DNA of 64,000 bases from Methylobacterium sp. GXS13 (GTDB lineage: Bacteria; Pseudomonadota; Alphaproteobacteria; Rhizobiales; Beijerinckiaceae): NCBI RefSeq assembly GCF_001455965.1, contig NZ_LKKO01000001.1, positions 1 through 64,000 on the forward strand, written 5' to 3'. Within the stretch, counting starts at the first letter, position 1, and every line of letters starts with the position of its first letter. Below, one piece after another: positions 7,756 through 15,919 of this stretch. The notes below the pieces were generated by a model. The model saw nothing but the letters and a program-made list of their open reading frames with translations. It did not search any database and was not told the origin of the DNA. The position numbers and the translations under genes were made by a program.

Positions 7756-9299
7756 TGGCCATGACGCTGGTCGATGTCGCAGGCGGAAATTTTCGTACCG
7801 ACGAGGATTCTGAAAAGCTGAACGCCGCCTTCATGTCGCATCTGGGTGTGAAGCAGCGCTTCATCCCCGCCCGGCTTGCGATCGCGCGGTCCCTCGCCGC
7901 GCAGGGCACACCGCCGGCGATCCCGGTCTACGCAGAGCTTGGCAAGGCGGTGAAGGGCGATACCCTGTTCGGGACCGGGGCCTCCCTTTCGACCTGGGTG
8001 GCGCTAATCACCCAGAAGAACGACGGCAACATCAACAATCTGAAGGACCTACTCGGCGCGGTCGCGGCCCATTGGGCACGGGGCCTAGCCCTTCTCGACG
8101 ACGAGTGGCGCCTTTCCGAGGGCCAACTCCCGGCGTTCATCCGCCGACTGGTGGAGGTCGCGGGGCTTCCGCTTAACGGCGGCACGCGCATCGGCGGGGC
8201 GCTCGGTCGGGTCGACCTCATGATGTCGTCGGGACCCATCCCGGTTCCGATCGGCGAGATCTCGACCGACGTCATGTCGAAGGCCGCCGTCGAATGGGTC
8301 ATCAACGGATCGGGCGGTAGCCCGCACTCAGCGATCATGGGAGGCGTCGGATCCGGGAAGACGCGCACCGCGGTTGCGATGCTGAGGAAGATCCGCGAGC
8401 GGGCCGCGGTCCCCTTCCTCGCCTTCGACTTCAAGGGTGACCTTGGCACTGACAGCGAGGGCAAGGGATACGGTCTGGATAAGGTGTTCGGGGCGACCAT
8501 CATCCAGCCGCCCCGCGTGGCCATCCCGCTGAACGTATTGGCCCTCAAATCCAACGACGACATCACCATCACCGAGAGCGCGGTTCGCTTCCGTGAGTCG
8601 TTCGCCCGGCTCAAGGGGTCAGCCCTAGGGGCGAAGCAAAAGTCTGCGCTCACCGATGCGGTCGAGACGGCGCTCCGGGCCAACGACTCATGCGAGCTTT
8701 ACCACGTGCGTGACATGCTCCGGCAGGTCTACGCGCAGCGGAACATGACCGAGGACGGCGCTTCCGCGGCCCTGGAGGATATCTGCCGGTTCCCGCTGTT
8801 CACCCCGACGTTGTCACCCGCAGAGTTCTTCTCGCAGAGCTGGATCATCCGGTTGCCGCAGGAAGTGCCAGAAGTCAGCCGGGGCATCATCGTCAACCTG
8901 ATGCTCGATGCCCTCGACAACTACCTCAACAGTCTCCCTGACGCTCCGATGGAGGATGGCCAGCATCGCTCGCTGCGGTCCCTGTGTGTGATCGATGAGG
9001 CGCACCGGATCCTTGGCAGCAAGCTGCCATCACTCTCCAGCCTGATACGGATGAGCCGCTCGAAGGGCGGTGCGGTGATGCTGATCTCGCAGTCCCCGGA
9101 CGACTTTTCCGGCGAGGAAGACGAGTTCCTCAGCGAGATGGGCTTCGTCGGTGCGTTCGGCTCGAACGCGAAGCCGAACGCCGTCAACCGGATCTTCGGC
9201 AAGGGCGTCAGCCTGTCGAAGCTCGCAACGGGTCAGTGCGTGATCAAGCTGCGGGGCGAGGAAGGTTCCCGCAAGGTCGTGAGCTGGCAGAAGGGATGA
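7755..9299 (+). CDS. DndE-like domain fused to a HerA/FtsK-like ATPase
   Basis: The 514-residue protein starts on the last base of dndD. Residues about 12-118 resemble DndE (DUF1832): FRTDEDSEKLNAAF, then RFIPARLAIARSLA, then DTLFGTGASLSTWVALI and a helical end. The rest is a HerA/VirB4-type motor. Walker A is GGVGSGKTRTAV near residue 195, a DFKGDLG strand follows, Walker B is LCVIDEAHRILG near 410, and the sensor-like segment RSKGGAVMLISQSP is near 435. Classical DndE is a stand-alone protein of about 110 residues that binds nicked DNA. Here it would be tethered to a DNA translocase. The DndE assignment is by pattern recognition and should be tested with profile searches. Confidence 0.75.
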   Translation: MAMTLVDVAGGNFRTDEDSEKLNAAFMSHLGVKQRFIPARLAIARSLAAQGTPPAIPVYAELGKAVKGDTLFGTGASLSTWVALITQKNDGNINNLKDLLGAVAAHWARGLALLDDEWRLSEGQLPAFIRRLVEVAGLPLNGGTRIGGALGRVDLMMSSGPIPVPIGEISTDVMSKAAVEWVINGSGGSPHSAIMGGVGSGKTRTAVAMLRKIRERAAVPFLAFDFKGDLGTDSEGKGYGLDKVFGATIIQPPRVAIPLNVLALKSNDDITITESAVRFRESFARLKGSALGAKQKSALTDAVETALRANDSCELYHVRDMLRQVYAQRNMTEDGASAALEDICRFPLFTPTLSPAEFFSQSWIIRLPQEVPEVSRGIIVNLMLDALDNYLNSLPDAPMEDGQHRSLRSLCVIDEAHRILGSKLPSLSSLIRMSRSKGGAVMLISQSPDDFSGEEDEFLSEMGFVGAFGSNAKPNAVNRIFGKGVSLSKLATGQCVIKLRGEEGSRKVVSWQKG

Positions 9300-9314
9300 G
9301 CCCTCTCATCAGCA

Positions 9315-9587
9315 TCACCCGAAGCTGCACACCGCCGGCAGGCTCGCCGACGGCTTGACCATCTTCGCCGCGCGGGCGGCCTCGCAATCGCGGATCGCCC
9401 GCTCCAGGCCGACCCGGTACTCGGCGAGCACGGCATCGGATCCCCGCCCTCGGTTGCGATCTCGGGTGGCCTGGCGACCTCCGATTTGGGTGGGCGCCTG
9501 ACCAATACGATGGTCGGCCGGCTCCGGTTTGCCGATCTGACCAATATGACAGCTATCGTGTGTTCTTCTCGGCCAGGGATAACTTAA
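9315..9587 (-). pseudogene. Possible remnant of a phage-type gene
   Basis: One reverse frame stays open from 9587 to a TGA at 9315-9317. It ends with a protein-like helix (AEYRVGLERAIRDCEAARAAK) and a short tail. It has no ATG, GTG or TTG near its 5' end and a stop lies just upstream, so it looks like the 3' end of a gene whose front was lost. It is convergent with the Dnd-type operon and marks the junction to the next module. Function unknown. Confidence 0.3.
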
Positions 9588-9757
9588 TCATGCCGGCGAT
9601 CGCCTGTTGCTGGGCTGTGCTTGCCCTGGCAGGTTGAGCCTCGGACTAGAGGACTGCTCCCGTGAACGCTCGCTTCTTGAAACGGAACGCCGCCACCGCC
9701 GCCTGAGCCATCCGCTCGGCGCGCCCCTGCGTGCACCGTTTCCAGCGAGTTCCCCCG

Positions 9758-11395
9758 ATGTCCGACGATACCCTTGGCCTCGACGCCTCGATCCTGCGCG
9801 CGCTGATCTACGATCCCAGCTCGCTCTCCGGCCCCGCCGTCCCGACGTCTCCGCTCTCCCGCGGCGAGCGCCTGCGCGGTGGCGAATTCGTCGGCTGCGA
9901 TGCTCGGCGCGAGCTGCCCTATCTCCTGACACCCCTCCTGGATCTCGTCCTGCCCGATCCAGTTTTCCGGGCCCTCCGGCGCGCGATCGACGACCCGACC
10001 CTGCGCCGGGTCCGCCGGCTTGAGGCAGCCCTCCGGAGCGAGCTCCCCCGCGAGAGCGAGGCGGCCGCGAGGGAGGTGGCCGAGCTACTGCCGTTCCATC
10101 AAGCGGCGCTCGGTTGTCCGATCGCCTCGGCGCGGTGCGAGGCCGGCGCGCTCGACGCGGCGACGCTGCGCATCAGCGCCGGCAATCACGGCCACGCCTT
10201 CCTCAGCTTCAGGGCTGCCTGCCTGTTCGCGAGCGACGCACAGTCCGACGCCACGGACATCCCGTACGTCGGGGGGCCGCTACGGGCGCGACTGCACGAA
10301 TTCGATCAGAAGGCGTGGGCGTGGCTGGAGAGCTTCCGCGTGTTCGCGGCTGCCGAACGCATGATCGCGGATGAGGATGCGATCATGCTCGGGGGCGTCG
10401 GCGTGCCCGCGACAGAGCCCCCCATGCCGCTCGAAGACGTCATGGCGCAAGTCAAGGCGGTGGAGATCCTGCGTCGAGGCGACGACAAGCGCGCGGCCGC
10501 GGGACCCCGGACGCTGGTCGTGTTCCCGCGCCTGGATCACCTGCCTGCCCCGTCGCAGTCGACACGGGACCGGGGGGATAGCCCGCGCGCGCTCGCGGAG
10601 CCGTGGGCCGAGAAGGGGATGCCGCTGACGCCGGCGCCAGATCCGGCCGCCTTCGCCGAGGGGCTCCGCGCTCGCTTCCCGTGGGCTGAGGAGGCGATCG
10701 ATGCCTACGCGGAGGACCTCGTGGGCGCGCCCTATGCAGCGTTCCGCCCCCGGATCCTCGTCGGGCCCCCGGGCTGCGGGAAGACGGCGTTCGCCAGGGC
10801 CGTGCTGGAGGCGGCTGGCCTTGAAGTCACACTCTATAGCTGTGCCGGCCAGATGGATGGGGGCAGCTGGGCCGGTACATCGCGTCAGTGGGGATCCTGG
10901 CGTCCATCTGTGCCGGCGCAGGCGTGCCTAAGGTTCGGGAAGGCAAGCCACGGGATCGTCGTCGATGAGTTCGAAAAGGCCGGCTCATCCAGGCGGTGGG
11001 GACGCCTCGACGAGACGATCCTGCCGTTCCTTGAGAGGGGGTCTACGGCGCGGACGATCCACGACCCGGCGCTCGAATGTGCGCTGGATCTGAGCGCGGT
11101 CAGCTACATCATCACCGTCAATTCGCTCGACGGGATCGTGGCGCCCATGCTCGACCGTGCGCCGGCGCTGCATTGGCCGGCACCGCGTGCGCAGGACATG
11201 CCTATCGTCGCGGCGGCGATCCTGGCGGAGATCCGCCGGGATCGGGGGCTCGACGAGGTGTGGTGCCCAAACCTGGAGCCGGATGAAATCGACGCGCTGA
11301 CGGCGTGGCGGGGCGGGTCCCTGCGTCCGCTGCGTCGCATGGTGGAGGCCGTCGTCGCGAGCCGTGACGTCTTCGCCCGCCGCATGCCGAACTGA
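9758..11395 (+). CDS. AAA+ ATPase with Lon-like ATPase core
   Basis: This 545-residue protein has an N-terminal helical region without a recognised domain (about 1-290) and an AAA+ module. Walker A is VGPPGCGKTAFAR near residue 334, Walker B is GIVVDEFEKAG near 395, and SYIITVNSLDGIVAPMLDR near 450 resembles sensor 1 and the following segment of Lon. No Lon protease domain (Ser-Lys dyad) follows, so it is an unfolding or remodelling ATPase rather than a protease. ATG at 9758 is preferred over a frame-start codon 27 bases upstream because it follows a short leader. It heads a tightly packed set of genes up to 13055. The biological role is unknown. Confidence 0.75.
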   Translation: MSDDTLGLDASILRALIYDPSSLSGPAVPTSPLSRGERLRGGEFVGCDARRELPYLLTPLLDLVLPDPVFRALRRAIDDPTLRRVRRLEAALRSELPRESEAAAREVAELLPFHQAALGCPIASARCEAGALDAATLRISAGNHGHAFLSFRAACLFASDAQSDATDIPYVGGPLRARLHEFDQKAWAWLESFRVFAAAERMIADEDAIMLGGVGVPATEPPMPLEDVMAQVKAVEILRRGDDKRAAAGPRTLVVFPRLDHLPAPSQSTRDRGDSPRALAEPWAEKGMPLTPAPDPAAFAEGLRARFPWAEEAIDAYAEDLVGAPYAAFRPRILVGPPGCGKTAFARAVLEAAGLEVTLYSCAGQMDGGSWAGTSRQWGSWRPSVPAQACLRFGKASHGIVVDEFEKAGSSRRWGRLDETILPFLERGSTARTIHDPALECALDLSAVSYIITVNSLDGIVAPMLDRAPALHWPAPRAQDMPIVAAAILAEIRRDRGLDEVWCPNLEPDEIDALTAWRGGSLRPLRRMVEAVVASRDVFARRMPN

Positions 11396-11407
11396 GGGGA
11401 GGCTACC

Positions 11408-11632
11408 GTGGAAAACACCTATACTCTTCCCCTCATCGCTGCCCGGATCCTCGCAGCATGCGACGCACGCCGGGTCTGCGGCCTGATAGGCCGAGGCTGC
11501 CACGAGCGCGTGCGTCGCCTAGATCTGCTGGTGGAGGCCGGCCGGATCGACGCCGCCACCGGCCTGCGGATCGCCCGCGAGACCGCGGTCGTCGCGTTCC
11601 TGCTGGCGCCCCTGCCGGGAGGCCGCTCGTGA
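11408..11632 (+). CDS. Small unknown protein (74 residues)
   Basis: Starts 12 bases after the AAA+ gene with GAGGGGAGG upstream, and its TGA overlaps the GTG start of the next gene. The sequence is helical (ARILAACDARRVCGLIGRG) and may be DNA-binding, but no family is recognised. Operon position and good ribosome binding site support a real gene. Confidence 0.6.
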   Translation: MENTYTLPLIAARILAACDARRVCGLIGRGCHERVRRLDLLVEAGRIDAATGLRIARETAVVAFLLAPLPGGRS

Positions 11633-12228
11633 TCTACGACGAGTTCTACGCCGTCGCCCGGCACGCCCTCAAGAACCACGCCGGCGCCGACGGCTTGCAG
11701 ATCACCGCGATCACCCCGTCCGCCGTCGGCCCCGTCGTGCATTGGACCGCCCCGCTGCTGGCTCGCGAGCGTCAGAGGAAGGCGATGGGCGTCGTGGGCG
11801 TGGTCGCCGGCCCGGTGATCCTCGACCTTCTCGTCCGGACACTTGCCGCCCGGTGGCGGCGGGGCGCGCCCTACTGCCCACAGGACTGGGACCAGCAGCT
11901 CAGCGTGCGGTACCGGCGTGTGTTCGGGAGGCAGACGCCTGCGACCGGGCCGGGCTGGAGCTGGCTATGGGAAGGCGGCGCCCAGGCTATCGTCGCCTCA
12001 GGCGTGCCTAGAAATTTCAAGACCACGGACATGAAGGAGAAGTACGGCGCGGCTAGGTGGTATCATCAGGCAGAAGAAGACTGTGAATACGTGGACGATA
12101 TTATAGATGCCGTTGAGCACCTGTCAGGATTTATATGCGAGGATTGCGGCAAGCCTGGAAAGATACGGCGCGGTAGCTGGATCAGGTGCCTGTGTGAACT
12201 TCATGCGAAGGGGAGGCCTGGATCATGA
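11629..12228 (+). CDS. Unknown protein with a C-terminal zinc-ribbon-like cysteine set
   Basis: About 199 residues from a GTG overlapping the previous stop codon. The middle has a tryptophan-rich stretch (GPGWSWLWEGG), then KEKYGAARWYHQAEEDCEY. The C-terminal part holds FICEDCGKPG and WIRCLCELH, four cysteines spaced like a zinc ribbon. The KYG..RWY segment followed by a CEDCG ribbon is seen in small phage and mobile-element proteins of unknown function. It overlaps the metallophosphoesterase gene by 4 bases, so the two are translationally coupled. Codon use near the end (12000-12180) is more AT-rich than in the first part. Confidence 0.6.
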   Translation: MIYDEFYAVARHALKNHAGADGLQITAITPSAVGPVVHWTAPLLARERQRKAMGVVGVVAGPVILDLLVRTLAARWRRGAPYCPQDWDQQLSVRYRRVFGRQTPATGPGWSWLWEGGAQAIVASGVPRNFKTTDMKEKYGAARWYHQAEEDCEYVDDIIDAVEHLSGFICEDCGKPGKIRRGSWIRCLCELHAKGRPGS

Positions 12229-13055
12229 CGAGCGTGTGGCTCCTCTCCGATCTCCACGTGGATGCCTGCCCGTGGACGCCTGCGCCCGGGCCACGGGTCG
12301 ACCTGGCTATCGTCGCCGGGGACGTCGCCGATGGCCTGACGCGCAGGTCGATCCCCTGGCTCGCGGAGCATGTCGTCCCGCGGGCGCGCGAGGTCGTCTA
12401 TGTCCCGGGCAATCACGACCTGTGGCGGTGCCGATATCCGGACGAGATCCGGCAGGCGCATGACGACGCGGCCGCGGCGGGGATCCACCTGCTGGATTGC
12501 GGCCAGCGCGTCGAAGTCGACGGCATGGAGATCATCGGGGCCACGCTCTGGACGGACTACGGCATCGGCGGTCCGGATCACCGGGCGCACGCCATGCGGG
12601 TCGCCGGGGACCGCCAGGTGGGCATGAGAGATCACCGGCTGATCCAGACGCGTGACCGGCTCGGGACCCCCGCGCCGTTCCGGCCCCCGGCCGCGGCCGC
12701 GCTCCACGCCGAGCACCGCGGGCGGATCGAGCGCGCTCTGGAGCAGCCGTGGGATGGGCCGCGTGTGGTGGTCACGCATCATGCGCCTAGCCCGAGGTCG
12801 CTCCTGCATGGCGAGGTCCGCGAGATGATCGATGCCGCCTACGCGTCGGACCTGAGCGAACTGATGGAGGGGCAGGGCGCCCCAGACCTATGGGTCCACG
12901 GGCACATCCACCGGTCCGTCGACTACCGGGTGGGCCGGACGAGAGTGATCGCCAACCCACGCGGGCACGACACAAGCCACAGGCGCCGGTCAGGCGAATG
13001 GGTCGTCGAGCTCGAAAACCAGTCTTTCAACCCTGCCTACGTGCTGGAGATCTGA
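12225..13055 (+). CDS. Metallophosphoesterase
   Basis: A 276-residue calcineurin-like phosphoesterase with all metal-ligand motifs in order: SDLHVD near residue 9, AGDVADG near 30, PGNHDLW near 60, VVTHHAP near 182 and VHGHIHRS near 225. The reaction is hydrolysis of a phosphodiester or phosphomonoester with two divalent metals; the substrate is not known. It is cytoplasmic, as no signal peptide is seen. Its ATG overlaps the preceding TGA. In phages and mobile elements such enzymes are common near DNA-handling genes. Confidence 0.88.
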   Translation: MTSVWLLSDLHVDACPWTPAPGPRVDLAIVAGDVADGLTRRSIPWLAEHVVPRAREVVYVPGNHDLWRCRYPDEIRQAHDDAAAAGIHLLDCGQRVEVDGMEIIGATLWTDYGIGGPDHRAHAMRVAGDRQVGMRDHRLIQTRDRLGTPAPFRPPAAAALHAEHRGRIERALEQPWDGPRVVVTHHAPSPRSLLHGEVREMIDAAYASDLSELMEGQGAPDLWVHGHIHRSVDYRVGRTRVIANPRGHDTSHRRRSGEWVVELENQSFNPAYVLEI

Positions 13056-13056
13056 A

Positions 13057-13365
13057 ATGCGCGCCCTTGCCCTCATCGCCGCCGCGGCCGCCGCGGGAAC
13101 GCCCGCCCCTGCGCCCGGCCTCTACTGTTCGATCAGCGGCGAGCGCATGCCGATCTCGATCGGCGCCGATGGCGGGATCGGCATCGACGGCCTCGACTGC
13201 GCGCGAGCGGTCTACTCGCCGGGGCGCGTCCGGTCCGATGCCTGCTACGCAAACGGGGGGGCGGTCGTGACGCTGGATGTCGCGCTCGGGCAGACCGCCG
13301 CCGGCGAGCTGGTTTTCGACATGGAGATCTACCGGCTCCGCGGGGCCGGGCCCCCGTGCCCCTAA
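13057..13365 (+). CDS. Small exported unknown protein
   Basis: A 102-residue protein with a short signal-like N-terminus (MRALALIAAAAAAGTPAPA) and a small cysteine-containing domain (YCSIS, LDCARA, SDACYA). It starts one base after the phosphoesterase and ends 4 bases into the convergent gene at 13362. No family recognised. Confidence 0.55.
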   Translation: MRALALIAAAAAAGTPAPAPGLYCSISGERMPISIGADGGIGIDGLDCARAVYSPGRVRSDACYANGGAVVTLDVALGQTAAGELVFDMEIYRLRGAGPPCP

Positions 13366-13736
13366 GCCTCCCCGACCAAGCGCAGGATCTCCCTCGCGCG
13401 TTTGCGGGCTTCGTCCCGCGCCCACGCCACAACGCGGGGCGGGACCCTCGCCTCGCCGGACAGCCAGCGTCTGATCTGGCGCGGGTCCTCGCCCAGATCC
13501 TCAGCCAGCTCGGTCGTCCAGCGCCGGCCGTACAGCATCTGTCCGATCGCGCGCAGCTCGGCAGCGGCATCCACGTCGGGTGGAGCGCCATTGACGCGGC
13601 GGCCGGCCTCGGCGACGAGCGTCTGCCCGCTCGGGGCGGCCTCAGCCAGGGCGGCTCGCCCGATTGCGATCCGGCGGTCGCGCTCGGCGGCGCGGCGCTC
13701 GGCGACCGAGGGTTCGGAAATGGAAGTGAACGGCAT
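13362..13736 (-). CDS. Small helix-turn-helix-like protein
   Basis: A 124-residue protein. Near residue 80 the sequence LAEDLGEDPRQIRRWLSG, followed by a basic helix, fits an XRE/Cro-like helix-turn-helix. The N-terminal half is alanine-rich and probably helical. It is the last gene of the leftward cluster and is separated from the antirepressor by a strong hairpin. It is probably a regulator of the phage-like module. Confidence 0.6.
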   Translation of the reverse strand: MPFTSISEPSVAERRAAERDRRIAIGRAALAEAAPSGQTLVAEAGRRVNGAPPDVDAAAELRAIGQMLYGRRWTTELAEDLGEDPRQIRRWLSGEARVPPRVVAWARDEARKRAREILRLVGEA

Positions 13737-13772
13737 TTCGGTGCCTATTGGTCAGCTAACCCCTTGAAGAAC

Positions 13773-13800
13773 GGGGGTGCGGATTTGCACCGGCACCCCC
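13773..13800 (-). terminator. Hairpin between antirepressor and HTH gene
   Basis: GGGGGTGC at 13773-13780 pairs with GCACCCCC at 13793-13800. Read leftward it lies just after the antirepressor stop codon. There is no long T run, so it could be a terminator or a processing/attenuation hairpin. Confidence 0.5.
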
Positions 13801-13815
13801 GCGGCGGCTGAATTC

Positions 13816-14814
13816 TCAGCCCTCGTCGTCGTCGTCGTCGTCGAACAGGTCCGGCTCGATGACGGGAGCCTGCGCGGCCGCCTCGATGGCGAGGATCCGC
13901 TGACGGGCGCGCCACCGGTCATGCAGCCAGAACTGGCCGGTGGGAGTGACCAGCGTCTGCCACCGATCCTCCTTGTCGATGCAGCGCACGAGCTTCTGGA
14001 CGAACTTGCGGTTCTTGCCCTTCAGCAAGTGCGACTTGGCCTGGAGCCACCCGCCCTCCTTGAAGATCCAGCCACGCTCCTGGATCCAGTTGAAGAAGTC
14101 GCGATGGTTGGCGTCGAGGAGCCGCGCCATCGTTCGCAGGTTCTCGGCCTTGCCGGTGTTCCGGAAGTGCTGGAACGCGGCCACGACCGGCGCCTGCTCG
14201 GCGATGACCTCGCGAGCCACGACCAGCTCACGGCCGGTGTTCTCGGCCCGGCGGTGCTCGATCTGCGTCAGCCGGACCTGGTCTTCGAGATACGCATGCG
14301 TCTCGCTGTGGGCGATGCGCTCGGCCTCGACCGGCGCCGGGGCGGCGATCGTCGCCTGCGCGTGATGCGCGATCAGGGCGAGGACCTGCTCCGGATCCCT
14401 GAGCGCTTCCAGCAGGGAGACGGCCTGGGGCTGCGCCGCGGCGGGGACGTAAGCCCCCTTCTTGCGGATCGCCGGCAGGACCTCGCCGGTCACGTACTTC
14501 CGGAACCGGTGCGGCGCGGTGCCGGAGGTCATCGCACCGCGGCACCGAAGGATCAGCGTAAAGAGGCCGGGCTCGGTCACCACGAGGAGGTCCTGCACGC
14601 CGCCTCGGGTCGGGATTGAAGCCCGACCCTTCTCGTCGTCATCGAGCTTGGCGACCGCGTCTGAAACGTCCTTGAGTTTGATTGCGGCGCAGGCGTCGAC
14701 GGCGACGAAGCGCGCATCGCCATCCTGATCGATGACCCGGATCGGATGACCGTCGAACATGAAGGTCGTGATCGACTCGGCCTGGACGACGGGAACGGGG
14801 GTGATCGCGTTCAT
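13816..14814 (-). CDS. Phage antirepressor (BRO-N domain plus KilAC-type C-terminus)
   Basis: A 332-residue protein. Residues about 15-110 match the BRO-N fold: FMFDGHPIRVI, FVAVDACAAI, then VVTEPGLFTLILRCR and FRKYVTGEVLPAIRKKG. Residues about 200-310 (LDANHRDFFNWIQERGWIF and following) match the KilAC domain. Such proteins bind DNA or repressors and control the lytic/lysogenic choice in prophages. It overlaps the stop of the upstream gene (TGATG), so it is translationally coupled. The C-terminus ends in an aspartate run. This is firm evidence that the region is phage-derived. Confidence 0.88.
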   Translation of the reverse strand: MNAITPVPVVQAESITTFMFDGHPIRVIDQDGDARFVAVDACAAIKLKDVSDAVAKLDDDEKGRASIPTRGGVQDLLVVTEPGLFTLILRCRGAMTSGTAPHRFRKYVTGEVLPAIRKKGAYVPAAAQPQAVSLLEALRDPEQVLALIAHHAQATIAAPAPVEAERIAHSETHAYLEDQVRLTQIEHRRAENTGRELVVAREVIAEQAPVVAAFQHFRNTGKAENLRTMARLLDANHRDFFNWIQERGWIFKEGGWLQAKSHLLKGKNRKFVQKLVRCIDKEDRWQTLVTPTGQFWLHDRWRARQRILAIEAAAQAPVIEPDLFDDDDDDEG

Positions 14815-15479
14815 CAGGCAGCCCCCCCGACAGTAGCCAGCTCCACGACGACGAACCTATAAGCGTCTGGCAGGGCGAGCTCGTTCGCGGCGGCCGCCGG
14901 CCCGACGAGGATGCCTCCCGCGAACCGGCCGTCCTCCACGAGGGCGTAGAGTTCGGCGAAATCGGAGCGGACTTTCCCGACGGCAGCGTACGTCCACGGG
15001 AAGTCCACGCCGTCGAGCCGGACCATCCCGAACCCGGGGGCCCGGAGCAGCGTGATGGCCGATCGCCCGGCGCCGGGCAGGTAGCGGGCCGGGTCCGCGC
15101 GGAAGGCGGCCTCCCGGGCGCGGTCGGCGGGACCGCCGGCGGCCGTCTCGGCCCTGACCTCCGCGGCGAGGTCCCGGCCGTCGGGGACGGCCTCGATGAC
15201 GTCCATCCGTGCGGAGAACGACACCAGAAGCGCGAGCCTCACCGCAGGGAAGGCCGGCTCGAAATCCGGGTCGGCAGACTGCTCCATCAGGAGCGCGTGC
15301 CCAGCCTTGGGATCGCGCTTCCCGAGCGCGGCGGCCTCGTCGTAGAGCTGGGCCTCGCTGAGCAGGCTGCACGCGTTGAGGAGGTGGTGCTTCACCTGGG
15401 CGACCTCTCCACCGTTCATAAGCTCGGAGGGGCGCGCGAGCAGCGCAGAGATGGTAGGGTTCAAGTCCGGATTGGTCAT
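14814..15479 (-). CDS. Unknown phage-type protein upstream of the antirepressor
   Basis: A 221-residue soluble protein without a recognised domain. It is alanine-rich and helical up to about residue 130, then has a more mixed C-terminal part (GMVRLDGVDFPWTYAAVGK). It is the first gene of the leftward pair with the antirepressor and is divergent from the XRE-like gene at 15656, sharing the intergenic operator region. Confidence 0.6.
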   Translation of the reverse strand: MTNPDLNPTISALLARPSELMNGGEVAQVKHHLLNACSLLSEAQLYDEAAALGKRDPKAGHALLMEQSADPDFEPAFPAVRLALLVSFSARMDVIEAVPDGRDLAAEVRAETAAGGPADRAREAAFRADPARYLPGAGRSAITLLRAPGFGMVRLDGVDFPWTYAAVGKVRSDFAELYALVEDGRFAGGILVGPAAAANELALPDAYRFVVVELATVGGAA

Positions 15480-15579
15480 GGGGTTCGCTCCCGTGGCTGA
15501 CCGTTGCCGCAGGGAGGTGATGTGCCGTCACCTTCCTGCGGCCCCAAGTGGGGGGGCTCGTTAATTAAACGCGCGTCTC

Positions 15580-15611
15580 CGAAATTTTGCAATAGGTATC
15601 GGAAAATTGCA
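15580..15611. promoter_or_regulatory. Candidate repressor operators (20-bp-spaced repeat)
   Basis: Two related 12-mers, CGAAATTTTGCA (15580-15591) and CGGAAAATTGCA (15600-15611), lie as direct repeats exactly 20 bases apart in the divergent promoter region between the genes at 15479 and 15656. This AT-rich pocket in GC-rich DNA is where a phage repressor would bind. The XRE-like protein next to it is the obvious candidate. Confidence 0.45.
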
Positions 15612-15655
15612 CCTGACGTCTTCCGCCGCGGCGGCCTCCGTGGCATCTTGACAGC

Positions 15656-15919
15656 ATGTACCCGAGCCCAGCCATGCTGCGCGCCGCGCGCGCGCTCCTC
15701 GACCTGACGCAGCCCGACGCGTCAAAGATGTGCCGCGTGGCCGTGCGAACGCTCGTCGCCGCCGAGCGCGGTGAGGGCAGCCTCGGAACGCTCCATAAGC
15801 TGATGGGCGGCTACATGGGCGCGGGTATCATTTTTGGTGGTACTGGCGACTACAAGGAGCAGTCGGTGACGCTGGTGCTACGCGAGGCGCCGGAGGTCCC
15901 GCCGATCCCTACGGCCTAG
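15656..15919 (+). CDS. XRE-like phage repressor
   Basis: An 87-residue protein beginning AMLRAARALLDLTQPDASKM, followed by RTLVAAERGEGSLGTLHKL. This is the short XRE helix-turn-helix arrangement seen in many alphaproteobacterial prophage and chromosomal repressors. It is divergent from the antirepressor operon, so a mutual switch is likely. The gene end touches the end of the convergent broken frame at 15916. Confidence 0.7.
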   Translation: MYPSPAMLRAARALLDLTQPDASKMCRVAVRTLVAAERGEGSLGTLHKLMGGYMGAGIIFGGTGDYKEQSVTLVLREAPEVPPIPTA

